Below are positions 41,633 through 50,462 of a stretch of 64,000 nucleotides of DNA, piece by piece (the stretch's first letter is position 1; every line of letters starts with the position of its first letter). The notes beneath the pieces are model-generated. The model was given only the letters and a program-made list of their open reading frames with translations, did no database searches and was not told the origin of the DNA. Made by a program: the position numbers and the translations under genes. The stretch covers positions 5,828,001 through 5,892,000 of the forward strand of contig NZ_CP064703.1 in the NCBI RefSeq assembly GCF_023101085.1, given 5' to 3'. The stretch is from Bradyrhizobium sp. 170. GTDB taxonomy: Bacteria > Pseudomonadota > Alphaproteobacteria > Rhizobiales > Xanthobacteraceae.

Positions 41633-42496
41633 ATGAGGAATTTCAACGAATCCACCATCACTGACGCCGTCGTTGAGCGTATCAAGGACACCCCTAATAC
41701 GCGGGTCAAAGAGATCAGCGCCTCGCTGATCCGCCATCTCCATGATTTCGTGCGCGACGTGCGCCTGACCGAAGCAGAATGGGTTTATGCGATTGATTTC
41801 CTGACACGCACCGGCAAGACCTGTGACGGCAATCGTCAGGAATTCATCCTGCTCTCCGACACGCTCGGCGTATCGATGCTGGTCGATGCCATCAATCACG
41901 CCGCTCCCGGCGCCACCGAAACCACCGTGCTCGGCCCATTCTATGTCGAGAATCCGCCGGAATACCCGTCAGGCGCCGATATCAGGGGAACGCTGGAAGG
42001 TGATCCTCTCTATGTCCACGGCCGGGTGACGTCCGTCGAAGGTGCTCCACTCGCGAATGCCGTCGTCGACGTGTGGCACTCCGACAAGGAGGGCTGTTAT
42101 GATGTACAGCACCTCGAGCAGACCGAAGGTCTTGCCGGCCGAGCCCGCCTGCACACCGACGCCGACGGCGTTTACCGCTTTTGGTCGATCAAGCCGGCAG
42201 CCTATCCGATCCCCTACGACGGCCCGGTCGGCGACATGCTCACGGCTCAAGCGCGCCATCCCTGGCGGCCGGCACATGTGCACTTCATGATCGACGTGCC
42301 CGATCATGAGAAGCTCACAACTCATGTCTTCGTCAATGGCGACCAGTATCTTGATTCCGACGCTGTCTTTGGGGTCAAGGACTCATTGATCGGAGATTTC
42401 GTCCACCATGAAGCCGGCAAAGCGCCAGACGGACGCATACTGGATGTTCCCTTCTTCACATTGGCATATGATTTCGTGCTGCGCAGAAGATCATGA
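41633..42496 (+). CDS. Hydroxyquinol 1,2-dioxygenase (intradiol ring-cleavage)
   Basis: Fe(III) intradiol dioxygenase of 287 residues cleaving 1,2,4-trihydroxybenzene to maleylacetate. The N-terminal helical dimerisation domain reads TDAVVERIKDTPNTRVKEISASLIRHLHDFVRDV. The iron ligands fall in GCYDVQ (Tyr156), AAYPIPYDGPVGDML (Tyr191) and RPAHVHFMI (His215, His217), and VVDVWHSDKEG precedes them. Tyr191-His215 spacing of 24 equals that of the Nocardioides enzyme. ATG 41633 follows GGGGAG. Pairing with maleylacetate reductase supports hydroxyquinol over catechol. Confidence 0.95.
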   Translation: MRNFNESTITDAVVERIKDTPNTRVKEISASLIRHLHDFVRDVRLTEAEWVYAIDFLTRTGKTCDGNRQEFILLSDTLGVSMLVDAINHAAPGATETTVLGPFYVENPPEYPSGADIRGTLEGDPLYVHGRVTSVEGAPLANAVVDVWHSDKEGCYDVQHLEQTEGLAGRARLHTDADGVYRFWSIKPAAYPIPYDGPVGDMLTAQARHPWRPAHVHFMIDVPDHEKLTTHVFVNGDQYLDSDAVFGVKDSLIGDFVHHEAGKAPDGRILDVPFFTLAYDFVLRRRS

Positions 42497-42546
42497 TTGC
42501 CGGATTCGGCGACATGAACGCGCCCTGAGACGGAGATCTGATCGTC

Positions 42547-43620
42547 ATGCAGTCATTTGTCTATAACGCCTTGCCTGGTCGGGTCATTTTCGGCCAAGGC
42601 ACGATCTCGGCTTTGGAAGCGGAGATGGAGCGCGCAGGCTGCACGCGCGCGCTGCTGTTGAGCACACCGGAACAGGCTGCGGCGCTGAAGGACATTGCCG
42701 CCTCCATCGGGGCGCTGGCGGCAGGCACCTTCACTGATACCGCCATGCACACGCCTACCGATGTCACCGAACGGGCACTACGAGCAGCAAGAGATTGTGC
42801 CGCCGACTGCACCATCGCCTTTGGAGGAGGCTCCTCCACGGGACTCGGCAAAGCCATCGCGCTCCGCACGGATCTGATCCAGATCGTTATTCCAACCACC
42901 TATGCCGGTTCGGAAATGACTCCAATCATCGGCGAGACCGAAGGCGGCAGAAAAATCACGCAGCGCACCCTGAAGGTGCTTCCGGAGATCGTCATATATG
43001 ACGTCGATTTCAGTCTCACTTTGCCGCCGCGATTGACCGTCACATCGGGCACCAACGCCATCGCGCACGCCGTGGAAGCGCTCTACGCGCAGGACCGAAA
43101 TCCGGTCATCTCCATGATGGCTGAGCAAGCGATAGCCGCAATGGGGCGCGCGCTCCCTGCAATCGTCGCCAATCCCCAAGACCGGGAAGCGCGTGCGGAA
43201 GCGCTCTACGGCGCGTGGCTGTGCGGTATCTGCCTTGGATCAGTGGGTATGGCGTTGCACCATAAGCTTTGTCATGTGGTGGGCGGGTCCTTTAACCTGC
43301 CGCATGCGGACACCCACACGGTCCTTCTGCCTTACGCCATGGCCTACAACGCAAAGGCGGCACCGGAGGCTGACCAGGCGGTCGCTCGCGCCCTCGGCGG
43401 CCGTAGCGGGACACAGGCCCTGGTCGATCTGGCAAAGAAACTCGACAGCCCGAACAGCTTGAAATCGATTGGAATGGAGGAACGCGACATCGAGCGGGCG
43501 GCCGATCTCGCCGTGCAGAGCCCATACTGGAATCCGCGACCTATCGATCGGAGCGCAATTCGCAATCTCATCGCCAATGCCTGGGCGGGCGATATCGAAC
43601 GTTGTATGTCAGGCACATGA
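42547..43620 (+). CDS. Maleylacetate reductase
   Basis: Iron-type alcohol dehydrogenase-fold enzyme of 357 residues reducing maleylacetate to 3-oxoadipate with NAD(P)H. Family sequences are FVYNALPGRVIFGQGTISALEAEMERAG at the start, CTIAFGGGSSTGLGKAIALRTDLIQIVIPTTYAGSEMTPIIGETE and GTNAIAHAVEALYAQDRNP. The metal-site region GMALHHKLCHVVGGSFNLPHADTHTVLLPYAMAYN is also present. Maleylacetate reductases lack bound metal although the fold is that of Fe-ADHs. It ends the cluster, convergent with matR. Confidence 0.96.
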   Translation: MQSFVYNALPGRVIFGQGTISALEAEMERAGCTRALLLSTPEQAAALKDIAASIGALAAGTFTDTAMHTPTDVTERALRAARDCAADCTIAFGGGSSTGLGKAIALRTDLIQIVIPTTYAGSEMTPIIGETEGGRKITQRTLKVLPEIVIYDVDFSLTLPPRLTVTSGTNAIAHAVEALYAQDRNPVISMMAEQAIAAMGRALPAIVANPQDREARAEALYGAWLCGICLGSVGMALHHKLCHVVGGSFNLPHADTHTVLLPYAMAYNAKAAPEADQAVARALGGRSGTQALVDLAKKLDSPNSLKSIGMEERDIERAADLAVQSPYWNPRPIDRSAIRNLIANAWAGDIERCMSGT

Positions 43621-43732
43621 ACCCACGATCGCGTGCGGTCCCAGCGGCGAGCTCGTAGCCGCAAGATCGTTTGACATCGATCGCTGTGCGGAAGCCTACT
43701 GTGAATGACTGAATCGCAGACGGAGGAAATCT

Positions 43733-44416
43733 CTATTTCGTCCCACTCCTGCTTCCGGCAGCAGCGGGGCGGCCGTTCCCGGCAAGACCGAGCACCATGT
43801 CGGAAAACCGCTCGCCCTGCACCATGACATGATCGTGAAGCCGGGTTGCCGCGAGTTGCTCGTCGCCGGCGCGGATCGCTTCGAGAATTCCGGCGTGTTC
43901 CTGCAGCGATTGCAACAAGCGATTTCGAGCACGCAGCTGTATGCGGCGATAGGCGCTTAACCGCTTGTGCAGCGCCAGCGCCTGGTCGGCCAGAAATTCG
44001 TTGCGGCTGGCGCGGTAGATCGCCTCGTGAAACTGGCGGTTCACTGCGTAATACCGCTCGCTGTCGCCTTCTTTCGCCGGGATCTCGCAGCCGCGATGCG
44101 CGGCTTCAATGGCGGCCTCGTGATCGGGGGTGAGACGGCGCGCGGCCAATCGTCCGCAGGCGCTTTCGATCTCCGCCATGGTCTCGAACATTTCGAACAG
44201 GCGCGTCGGCGTGGGCACGCTGACAATCGCGCCGCGGCGCGGCCGGACATCAATGAAGCCTTCCGCACCAAGCTGAAGCAGTGCTTCCCGGACCGGCGTC
44301 CGCGACACCCCGAATCGCTCCGCCAACGAAGCTTCGTCCAGCCGGTCGCCGGGGACAAATTCCCCTGCAATCACAGCATCTTCGATCGCCTGCTTGAGGC
44401 TAAAGGCTTGGCTCAT
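43733..44416 (-). CDS. matR: GntR/FadR-family regulator of malonate utilisation (MatR)
   Basis: A 227-residue regulator with a GntR winged helix (LKQAIEDAVIAGEFVPGDRLDEASLAERFGVSRTPVREALLQLGAEGFIDVRPRRGAIV, residues about 6-65). The C-terminal FCD domain contains EMFETMAEIESACGRLAARRL, NRQFHEAIYRASRNEFLADQA and LQEHAGILEAIRAGDEQLAATRLHDHVM. In Rhizobium, MatR represses the mat genes by binding a palindrome ATTGTATACAAT; an almost identical site lies in this divergent promoter. The ATG at 44416 gives the normal N-terminus. Confidence 0.93.
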   Translation of the reverse strand: MSQAFSLKQAIEDAVIAGEFVPGDRLDEASLAERFGVSRTPVREALLQLGAEGFIDVRPRRGAIVSVPTPTRLFEMFETMAEIESACGRLAARRLTPDHEAAIEAAHRGCEIPAKEGDSERYYAVNRQFHEAIYRASRNEFLADQALALHKRLSAYRRIQLRARNRLLQSLQEHAGILEAIRAGDEQLAATRLHDHVMVQGERFSDMVLGLAGNGRPAAAGSRSGTK

Positions 44417-44484
44417 TGCATACACCCGGTAAAAATTTCCATACCACATACTTGACAAAACATACAGCATGCAGTTTCATCCAT

Positions 44485-44496
44485 ATTGTATACAAA
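44485..44496. promoter_or_regulatory. MatR operator (ATTGTATACAAA)
   Basis: Contains the perfect 10-bp palindrome TTGTATACAA and matches 11 of 12 positions of the established Rhizobium mat operator ATTGTATACAAT. It lies between matR and the malonate TRAP-transporter genes, 42 bp upstream of the latter. Confidence 0.88.
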
Positions 44497-44537
44497 AATA
44501 CGAATAAAAAATGCAATATAGCAACGGGAGGTATGGA

Positions 44538-45557
44538 ATGAGCATTTCGAGACGACAAGCTCTTGCCTTTGGAATCGCCGCGCCCGCGCTCCTACGGTTC
44601 GGAAGCGCCCGCGCCGGCACCGCACTGAAAATCTCGCACCAATTCCCTGGTGGTACGGCCACTGAGGGCGACTTTCGGGACCGGCTCTGCCGCCGGTTTG
44701 CGACGGTGATCCAGGAGCGCAGCAAGGGGACGATGACCGCGGATATCTATCCCGGCTCCTCGCTGATGAAGACCAACGCGCAGTTCTCGGCAATGCGGAA
44801 AGGCGCGCTCGACATGAGCCTCATTCCGATCTCCTACGCCGGCGGCGATCTTCCTGAACTCAACCTCGGCCTGATGCCGGGCCTCGTCACCGGCTACGCA
44901 GAAGGGCTGGGCTGGAAGAACAAGCCGATCGGCCAAGAACTCGCCAAATTCCTCGCCAGCAAGGGCGTGGTGATCATCACCTGGATCTGGCAGGCCGGCG
45001 GCGCGGCCAGTCGCGCGCGTCCACTCGTTGAGGTGGGTGACGCCAAGGGGATGAAGATCCGCGGCGGCTCGCGCGAGATGGACCTGGTGCTGCAGGCGGC
45101 CGGTGCGGCCGTGCTGTCGCTGCCGTCCAACGAGCTTTACGCCGCCATGCAGACCGGCGCCTGCGATGCCGCCCTCACCTCCTCCACCAGCCTGACGTCG
45201 TTCAGACTCGAGGAGCTTGCCAAGCATCTGACGACCGGCCGGGCCAAGAGTTACTGGTTCATGCTCGAGCCGCTCCTGATGTCGAAGGCCGCGTTCGATC
45301 GCCTGTCGAACGAGGAACGCGAGATCATCTTGTCGGTCGGCGCCGAGCTCGAGGAATATGGCCGATCTGCCGCCGTCGAGGACGATGTCCGCGTCGCCAA
45401 GGTCTACGAGGCGGCCGGCGCCAAGGTTCACGATCTCGACGAAGCGGTCGTCCAGAAGTGGCGCGAACTGGCGCGCGAAACAGCGTGGAAGGATTACGCC
45501 AACAAGAGCGAGAACTGCGCCCGGCTGCTCAAGCTTGCGATGGAGACAGGAGCATGA
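44538..45557 (+). CDS. matP: TRAP transporter substrate-binding protein for malonate (DctP family)
   Basis: Periplasmic binding protein of 339 residues with a signal that carries paired arginines (SISRRQALAFGIAAPALLRFGSARAG). DctP-like sequences are ALKISHQFPGGTATEGDFRDRLCRRFATVIQERSKGTMTADIYPGSSL, MRKGALDMSLIPISYAGG, VEVGDAKGMKIRGGSREMDLVLQAAGA and LPSNELYAAMQTGACDAAL. The stop overlaps the next start (ATGA). Location between the MatR operator and matAB indicates malonate as the ligand, as in the matPQMAB operon of Sinorhizobium (established for that genus, inferred here). Confidence 0.92.
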   Translation: MSISRRQALAFGIAAPALLRFGSARAGTALKISHQFPGGTATEGDFRDRLCRRFATVIQERSKGTMTADIYPGSSLMKTNAQFSAMRKGALDMSLIPISYAGGDLPELNLGLMPGLVTGYAEGLGWKNKPIGQELAKFLASKGVVIITWIWQAGGAASRARPLVEVGDAKGMKIRGGSREMDLVLQAAGAAVLSLPSNELYAAMQTGACDAALTSSTSLTSFRLEELAKHLTTGRAKSYWFMLEPLLMSKAAFDRLSNEEREIILSVGAELEEYGRSAAVEDDVRVAKVYEAAGAKVHDLDEAVVQKWRELARETAWKDYANKSENCARLLKLAMETGA

Positions 45558-46108
45558 GCGCGCACGGCATCGATCTCGGCAACCCCGTCACCGTCGCGGA
45601 AGCGGAGCCCGGCACGTTTATGGCACGGATCAATTCCGCCATGGCCGTGCTCAACAAAACCATCGTCGTGCTCTGCTCGGTGGCTCTCATCGTGGCGAGC
45701 ACGATTCTCAGTTACAGCGTGGTAGCGCGCTACTTCTTCAACGCCGCGACGTATTGGCAAGACGAGGCGGCAGTGTTCCTTCTGGTCAGCGGCACCTTCC
45801 TTTCCACCGCCTTCGTCCAATCGGGACGGGGCCATATCGGAATCGAGGCACTCAACGGCTATTTTTCGCCGCGGGGCGACGCGATCCGCATCTTCGTGGT
45901 CGATGCAGTCAGCCTCGCATTCTGCTGCTTCTTTGCCTGGAAGTCCTGGACGCTGTTTCACGAAGCATGGGTCGACGGACAGGTTTCCGGATCGACCTGG
46001 GCGCCACCCTTGTGGATTCCCTACAGCACCATGGCGCTTGGCATGACGCTGATGGCGTTGCAGATCGCGCTGCAGCTTGTTTCGGCGGTTGTAAGGGGGG
46101 GCAAATGA
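45554..46108 (+). CDS. matQ: TRAP transporter small membrane subunit (DctQ family), malonate
   Basis: Four-helix membrane protein of 184 residues. It has LNKTIVVLCSVALIVASTILSYSVVARYFFNAATYWQDEAAVFLLVSGTFLSTAFVQSGRGHIGIEAL, the usual DctQ arrangement with a conserved VxxRYxF...W.xE in helix 2. It overlaps the upstream binding-protein stop and the downstream DctM start by 4 bp each, so the three genes are translationally coupled. Symbol assigned by operon context. Confidence 0.92.
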   Translation: MSAHGIDLGNPVTVAEAEPGTFMARINSAMAVLNKTIVVLCSVALIVASTILSYSVVARYFFNAATYWQDEAAVFLLVSGTFLSTAFVQSGRGHIGIEALNGYFSPRGDAIRIFVVDAVSLAFCCFFAWKSWTLFHEAWVDGQVSGSTWAPPLWIPYSTMALGMTLMALQIALQLVSAVVRGGK

Positions 46109-47460
46109 GCACGCTGGCTGTTGGACTGATGTATGGCGGCGCAACGCTCGCCATCATGGCTTCGGGCATGCCGATTGCGCTCGCGCTCGGCACGGTGGCC
46201 GTCGTCTTCATGTACTTCTTTATGCCCGGCGCATCGCTCGATACGGTGACGCAGAACGTGTACGAGGAAATGGCCTCGATCACGCTGCTGGCGATCCCGC
46301 TCTTCATTCTGAAGGGTGCGGCGATCGGCAAGTCGAAAGCCGGCCAGGATCTCTACACCGCGCTTCATGTCTGGATGGGCCGCATTCCCGGCGGACTCGG
46401 CATCGCCAACGTTTTTGCCTGCGCGCTGTTTGCCGCAATGGCCGGCTCGTCGCCGGCGACCTGCTCGGCGATCGGCTCGGCCGGCATTCCCGAAATGCGC
46501 AAGCGCGGCTATTCGGGCGGCTTTGCCGCCGGGATCATCGCGGCCGGTGGAACGCTCGGCATCCTGCTGCCGCCGTCGATCACCATGATCCTCTATGCGG
46601 TCGCTGCGGAGCAATCGCTTGGACGCCTCTTCCTCGCCGGCATCGGCCCCGGCCTCCTGCTCGTTGCGTTGTTTGCGGCCTACGCCGTCGTAAAATTCAG
46701 GGCGGAATACGCAGCCGCGCAACGACTCTACAAGGAGAAGCCGTCGCAGCATCCCATCCTGTCGAACGAACGCTTCACCATGGCCGCACGGTTCGGCGCC
46801 CTGCCCCGTGTTCTGCCGTTCATCATTCTCCTGACCGGCGTCATGATCGCGCTCTATGGCGGCTATGCAACGCCGTCGGAGACGGCAGGTCTTGGCGGCA
46901 TCCTTGCGCTCGCCCTCATTGCTGCGATCTACGGCGTGTGGCGGCCCAGGGACCTTGGCCCGATCCTGGAATCGACGCTGAAGGAATCGACCATGCTGAT
47001 GCTGATCATCGGTATGTCGCTGCTCTATTCCTACGTGATGAGCTACCTCCACATCAGCCAGGGGGCGGCTCAAGCGATCGTCGCGATGCAGCTCTCGCGA
47101 TGGGTACTGCTAGGCGCGATCCTGGTCATGGTCGTTATACTGGGATTCTTCCTTCCGCCGGTCTCCATCATCCTGATGACGGCGCCGATCATCCTGCCAC
47201 CGCTCAAGGACGCAGGCTTCGACCTGATCTGGTTCGGCGTGGTGATGACGATCGTCATGGAGATGGGTCTCATTCATCCACCCGTCGGCCTCAACATCTT
47301 CGTCATCCGGAACATTGCGCCCGACATTCCCCTGCGGGACGTGATCTGGGGAACGCTGCCGTTCGTGCTCTTGATGGCATTCGCAGTCGTTCTGCTTTGC
47401 CTGATGCCCTCGATCTCCACCGGGTTGCCCAACCTGGTGATGGGTCCCCCTTCCCGATAA
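46105..47460 (+). CDS. matM: TRAP transporter large membrane subunit (DctM family), malonate
   Basis: A 451-residue permease with about 12 helices. DctM signatures are MPIALALGTVAVVFMYFF, ITLLAIPLFILKGAAIGKSKAGQDLYTALHVWMGRIPGGLGIANVFACALFAAMAGSSPATCSAIG and GIIAAGGTLGILLPPSITMILYAVAAEQSLGRLFLAGIGPG. MGLIHPPVGLNIFVI comes near the end. It forms the Na+-driven malonate uptake system with the two preceding genes and is followed 19 bp later by matA. Confidence 0.95.
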   Translation: MSTLAVGLMYGGATLAIMASGMPIALALGTVAVVFMYFFMPGASLDTVTQNVYEEMASITLLAIPLFILKGAAIGKSKAGQDLYTALHVWMGRIPGGLGIANVFACALFAAMAGSSPATCSAIGSAGIPEMRKRGYSGGFAAGIIAAGGTLGILLPPSITMILYAVAAEQSLGRLFLAGIGPGLLLVALFAAYAVVKFRAEYAAAQRLYKEKPSQHPILSNERFTMAARFGALPRVLPFIILLTGVMIALYGGYATPSETAGLGGILALALIAAIYGVWRPRDLGPILESTLKESTMLMLIIGMSLLYSYVMSYLHISQGAAQAIVAMQLSRWVLLGAILVMVVILGFFLPPVSIILMTAPIILPPLKDAGFDLIWFGVVMTIVMEMGLIHPPVGLNIFVIRNIAPDIPLRDVIWGTLPFVLLMAFAVVLLCLMPSISTGLPNLVMGPPSR

Positions 47461-47479
47461 CCACGGAGGCACATGAACG

Positions 47480-48889
47480 ATGCTGAACGATACAAGGTCC
47501 GGACGCATCATGGCGCCCGAATTCCTCCAGGGCCTGATCGAGACGCTGACACAGCGTGGTCGCGCGGTCCTTGGCATGAAGGTGGAACGTGGGGCAGACG
47601 AGGATAGCGACCTCGAGGTTATGGGCGAGGCGCTGCTCTCCCGACGCGGCGAAGCCTCGGGCGTAGCGATCGCGCAATCGCTGCTTGCAGCTTTCGAGAG
47701 GGCCGACGAGCCGCAACGGCTAAAATTCCTCGCCTCGCTTGCCGACCGGTTCGGACCTGACCGTCGTTCCATCGAACTTGCCATTGCCGACTATCAGCGC
47801 AAGGAAGGCGGCGACGGCAGCAAGCTCGAGGCACTGCACGCGGCGGCGGAGCCGCGTCGTCAGGAACTCGTCCGGCGCCTCAATCTGTCGCCGGGGGGAA
47901 CGGCTTCCCTGGTGCGCGTCCGGGAAGTCCTGCTCTCGCTCCTGCGTGAGCATCCCGAGCTGCGGCCGGTCGACGACGATTTCGTCCATCTGTTTTCGTC
48001 CTGGTTCAACCGAGGTTTTCTCGTGCTGCGCCCCATTGACTGGAGCACATCAGCCAACATCCTCGAGAAGATCATCAAGTACGAAGCCGTCCACGCCATC
48101 CAGGACTGGGACGATTTGCGCAACCGTCTCGAGCCCTCCGATCGGCGCTGCTATGCGTTTTTTCATCCCCAGCTCGTCGACGAGCCGCTGATCTTCGTCG
48201 AGGTCGCGCTCACGAAGGGGATCCCCGGCGCGATCGGTCCGCTCCTGGATAAATCGCGGCAGGCAATAATCGCCGATGAAGCCACGACCGCTGTATTCTA
48301 TTCGATCTCGAACACCCAAAAGGGCCTGGCAGGCGTCACGTTCGGCAACTTCCTGATCAAGCAGGTGGTGCAGGACCTCGCCCGCGAGCTGCCCAACCTC
48401 AAGACCTTCGTCACGCTGTCGCCTGTTCCCGGCTTCGCCGGTTGGTTGAAGCGTGAGCTGAAGGCGGAAGCCTCGGTCGCGATCGACGAGGAAACGCGGC
48501 GCATGCTGTCGGCACTCGATGACGGCGGTGACATCGCACATGCGCGAGAGGCCCTCACGTCCCTTGGAGCTTACTATTTCCTCAAGGCGAAGCTGCCCTC
48601 AGGCAAGCCGGTCGATCCGGTCGCCCGCTTCCATCTCGGCAACGGTGCCCGGCTCGAGCGGTTGAATTTCCTCGGCGACCCCTCCAGCAAGGGGATGAAG
48701 CAATCCTATGGCCTGATGGTCAACTATCTCTACGCCCTGGAGCATATCGAGGCGAACCACGAAGCGTTTGCGGAACACGGCACCGTCATCGCCTCGGACA
48801 AAGTGAAAAAGGCGCTGCGCGCCAAACTGTCGTCCCGCGAGCTGGTTCCGAGCCCCCAAACAAACATGCAACGAAAGATCTCGTCATGA
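47480..48889 (+). CDS. matA: Malonyl-CoA decarboxylase
   Basis: A 469-residue enzyme converting malonyl-CoA to acetyl-CoA and CO2. Family sequences include FLASLADRFGPD, FSSWFNRGFLVLRPIDWSTSANILEKIIKYEAVHAIQDWDDLRNRLEPSDRRCYAFFHPQLVDEPLIFVEVALTKG, FYSISNTQKGLAGVTFGNFLIKQVV and FVTLSPVPGFAGWL. HLGNGARLERLNFLGDPSSKGMKQSYGLMVNYLY carries residues of the catalytic site near the C-terminus. It overlaps the matB start by 4 bp. Cytosolic. Confidence 0.97.
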   Translation: MLNDTRSGRIMAPEFLQGLIETLTQRGRAVLGMKVERGADEDSDLEVMGEALLSRRGEASGVAIAQSLLAAFERADEPQRLKFLASLADRFGPDRRSIELAIADYQRKEGGDGSKLEALHAAAEPRRQELVRRLNLSPGGTASLVRVREVLLSLLREHPELRPVDDDFVHLFSSWFNRGFLVLRPIDWSTSANILEKIIKYEAVHAIQDWDDLRNRLEPSDRRCYAFFHPQLVDEPLIFVEVALTKGIPGAIGPLLDKSRQAIIADEATTAVFYSISNTQKGLAGVTFGNFLIKQVVQDLARELPNLKTFVTLSPVPGFAGWLKRELKAEASVAIDEETRRMLSALDDGGDIAHAREALTSLGAYYFLKAKLPSGKPVDPVARFHLGNGARLERLNFLGDPSSKGMKQSYGLMVNYLYALEHIEANHEAFAEHGTVIASDKVKKALRAKLSSRELVPSPQTNMQRKISS

Positions 48890-50391
48890 CCTGGAACTTG
48901 TACGATCGTCTGCTTCCCTCAGCTTCTGATCAGACCATCTGCATCGAGAAGGAGACTGGCGCCACGCTGACCTACGGCGAACTCGCTGCACTCAGCGGCA
49001 GATTCGCCGGCTTCCTTGCCGAGAAGGGCATCGGTCCCAACCACCGCGTTGCCGCAAAGATCGAAAAGTCCGTCGAGGCGATCGCGCTCTATCTCGCGAC
49101 CCTTCGCGCCGGCGCGGTCTATCTGCCGCTCAACACCGCCTATACGCCGGCAGAGACCGAGTATTTCATCCGCGACGCACAGCCGAGCTTGATCGTCTGC
49201 GATCCGAGGGAGGAGACCGACCTGCGCGCCATTGCCGCCGAGGCAGGCGGGCACGTCGAGACGCTCGATTATCAGGGCAAGGGCTCGCTCGTCGATGCAG
49301 CAGCGACCTTCCCTGCGGATTTCAACACCGTGCCACGGGCGAAGGATGATCTCGCAGCCATCCTCTACACCTCAGGCACGACGGGACGTTCCAAGGGAGC
49401 AATGCTGACGCACGGAAATCTGGTTTCGAACGCCCTGACGCTGGTCGAGCAGTGGCGCTACTCTCACAGGGACATCCTGATCCACGCCCTGCCGATCTAT
49501 CACATCCACGGGCTGTTTGTGGCCTGCAATGTGACGTTCACGGCGCGCGCGCGCATCCTGTTCATGCCAAAATTCGACGCGGACCGAATTCTGGCTGCGA
49601 TGGCGCGATCGACCGTACTGATGGGCGTGCCGACTTTCTATGTCCGCTTGCTTCAGAGCACGAATTTGAATGAGCAAACGACCTCTCACATGAGACTGTT
49701 CGTTGCCGGTTCGGCGCCGCTATTGGCGGAGACCCACCGGGACTGGAAAGAGAGGACCGGTCACGAGATCCTCGAACGCTACGGCATGACCGAGACCGGC
49801 ATGATCGCCTCCAATCCGTACGAGGGTCCGCGCATCCCGGGCTCCGTAGGCCGCCCCTTACCCGCCGTTGAGGTTCGTATCACGGATCCCGAGACTGGCG
49901 TTGACCTGCCCACCGATGAAGTTGGCATGATCGAGGTAAAGGGACCGAACGTGTTTGCCGGCTACTGGAACATGCCGGAAAAAACCGCGGCCGAATTCCG
50001 CGACGACTCCTTCTTTATCACCGGCGACCTCGGCAAGCTGGATCCACGCGGCTATCTGCACATTGTCGGCCGCGGCAAGGACCTCATCATCACCGGGGGC
50101 TTCAACGTCTACCCGAAGGAGATCGAGACCGAAATCGACGCGATCCCTGGCGTGTCCGAAAGCGCCGTTGTCGGCGTCCCGCACGCCGACTTTGGCGAAG
50201 GCGTCACGGCAGCCGTTGTCCGCTCGCCCGGCTCTTCGGTGGATGAACGAGCCATTCTCGATGCGCTGTCAGTGAGACTGGCAAAGTTCAAGCAGCCAAA
50301 GCGCATCATCTTCGTGGACGCGTTGCCGCGCAACGCCATGGGCAAAGTGCAGAAGGCTCTGCTGCGGGAGCGCTTTGCGGATCTGTACTGA
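48886..50391 (+). CDS. matB: Malonyl-CoA synthetase
   Basis: AMP-forming acyl-CoA synthetase of 501 residues activating malonate with ATP and CoA. Conserved motifs are LYTSGTTGRSKGAMLTHGNL (P-loop, about 160-180), ALPIYHIHGLFVACNVTF, RYGMTETGMIASNPYEGPRIPGSVG, TGDLGKLDPRGYLHIVGRGKDLIITGGFNVYPKEIE and the C-terminal LPRNAMGKVQKALLRE with the catalytic lysine. Together with matA it converts malonate to acetyl-CoA. Last gene of the mat operon. Confidence 0.97.
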   Translation: MTWNLYDRLLPSASDQTICIEKETGATLTYGELAALSGRFAGFLAEKGIGPNHRVAAKIEKSVEAIALYLATLRAGAVYLPLNTAYTPAETEYFIRDAQPSLIVCDPREETDLRAIAAEAGGHVETLDYQGKGSLVDAAATFPADFNTVPRAKDDLAAILYTSGTTGRSKGAMLTHGNLVSNALTLVEQWRYSHRDILIHALPIYHIHGLFVACNVTFTARARILFMPKFDADRILAAMARSTVLMGVPTFYVRLLQSTNLNEQTTSHMRLFVAGSAPLLAETHRDWKERTGHEILERYGMTETGMIASNPYEGPRIPGSVGRPLPAVEVRITDPETGVDLPTDEVGMIEVKGPNVFAGYWNMPEKTAAEFRDDSFFITGDLGKLDPRGYLHIVGRGKDLIITGGFNVYPKEIETEIDAIPGVSESAVVGVPHADFGEGVTAAVVRSPGSSVDERAILDALSVRLAKFKQPKRIIFVDALPRNAMGKVQKALLRERFADLY

Positions 50392-50462
50392 ACCAAATTG
50401 GATCAGGTTCTTGAAGACGCCTTTCGTTTCTAACCTGACAGATGCAAGGTTGAGCGGCGAAG

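Noticed and set aside
46021..47073. Reverse frame of 350 codons opposite the TRAP DctM gene
   Set aside because: The forward strand encodes a clear 12-helix DctM protein; the reverse product is highly charged and repetitive, typical of an antisense shadow.
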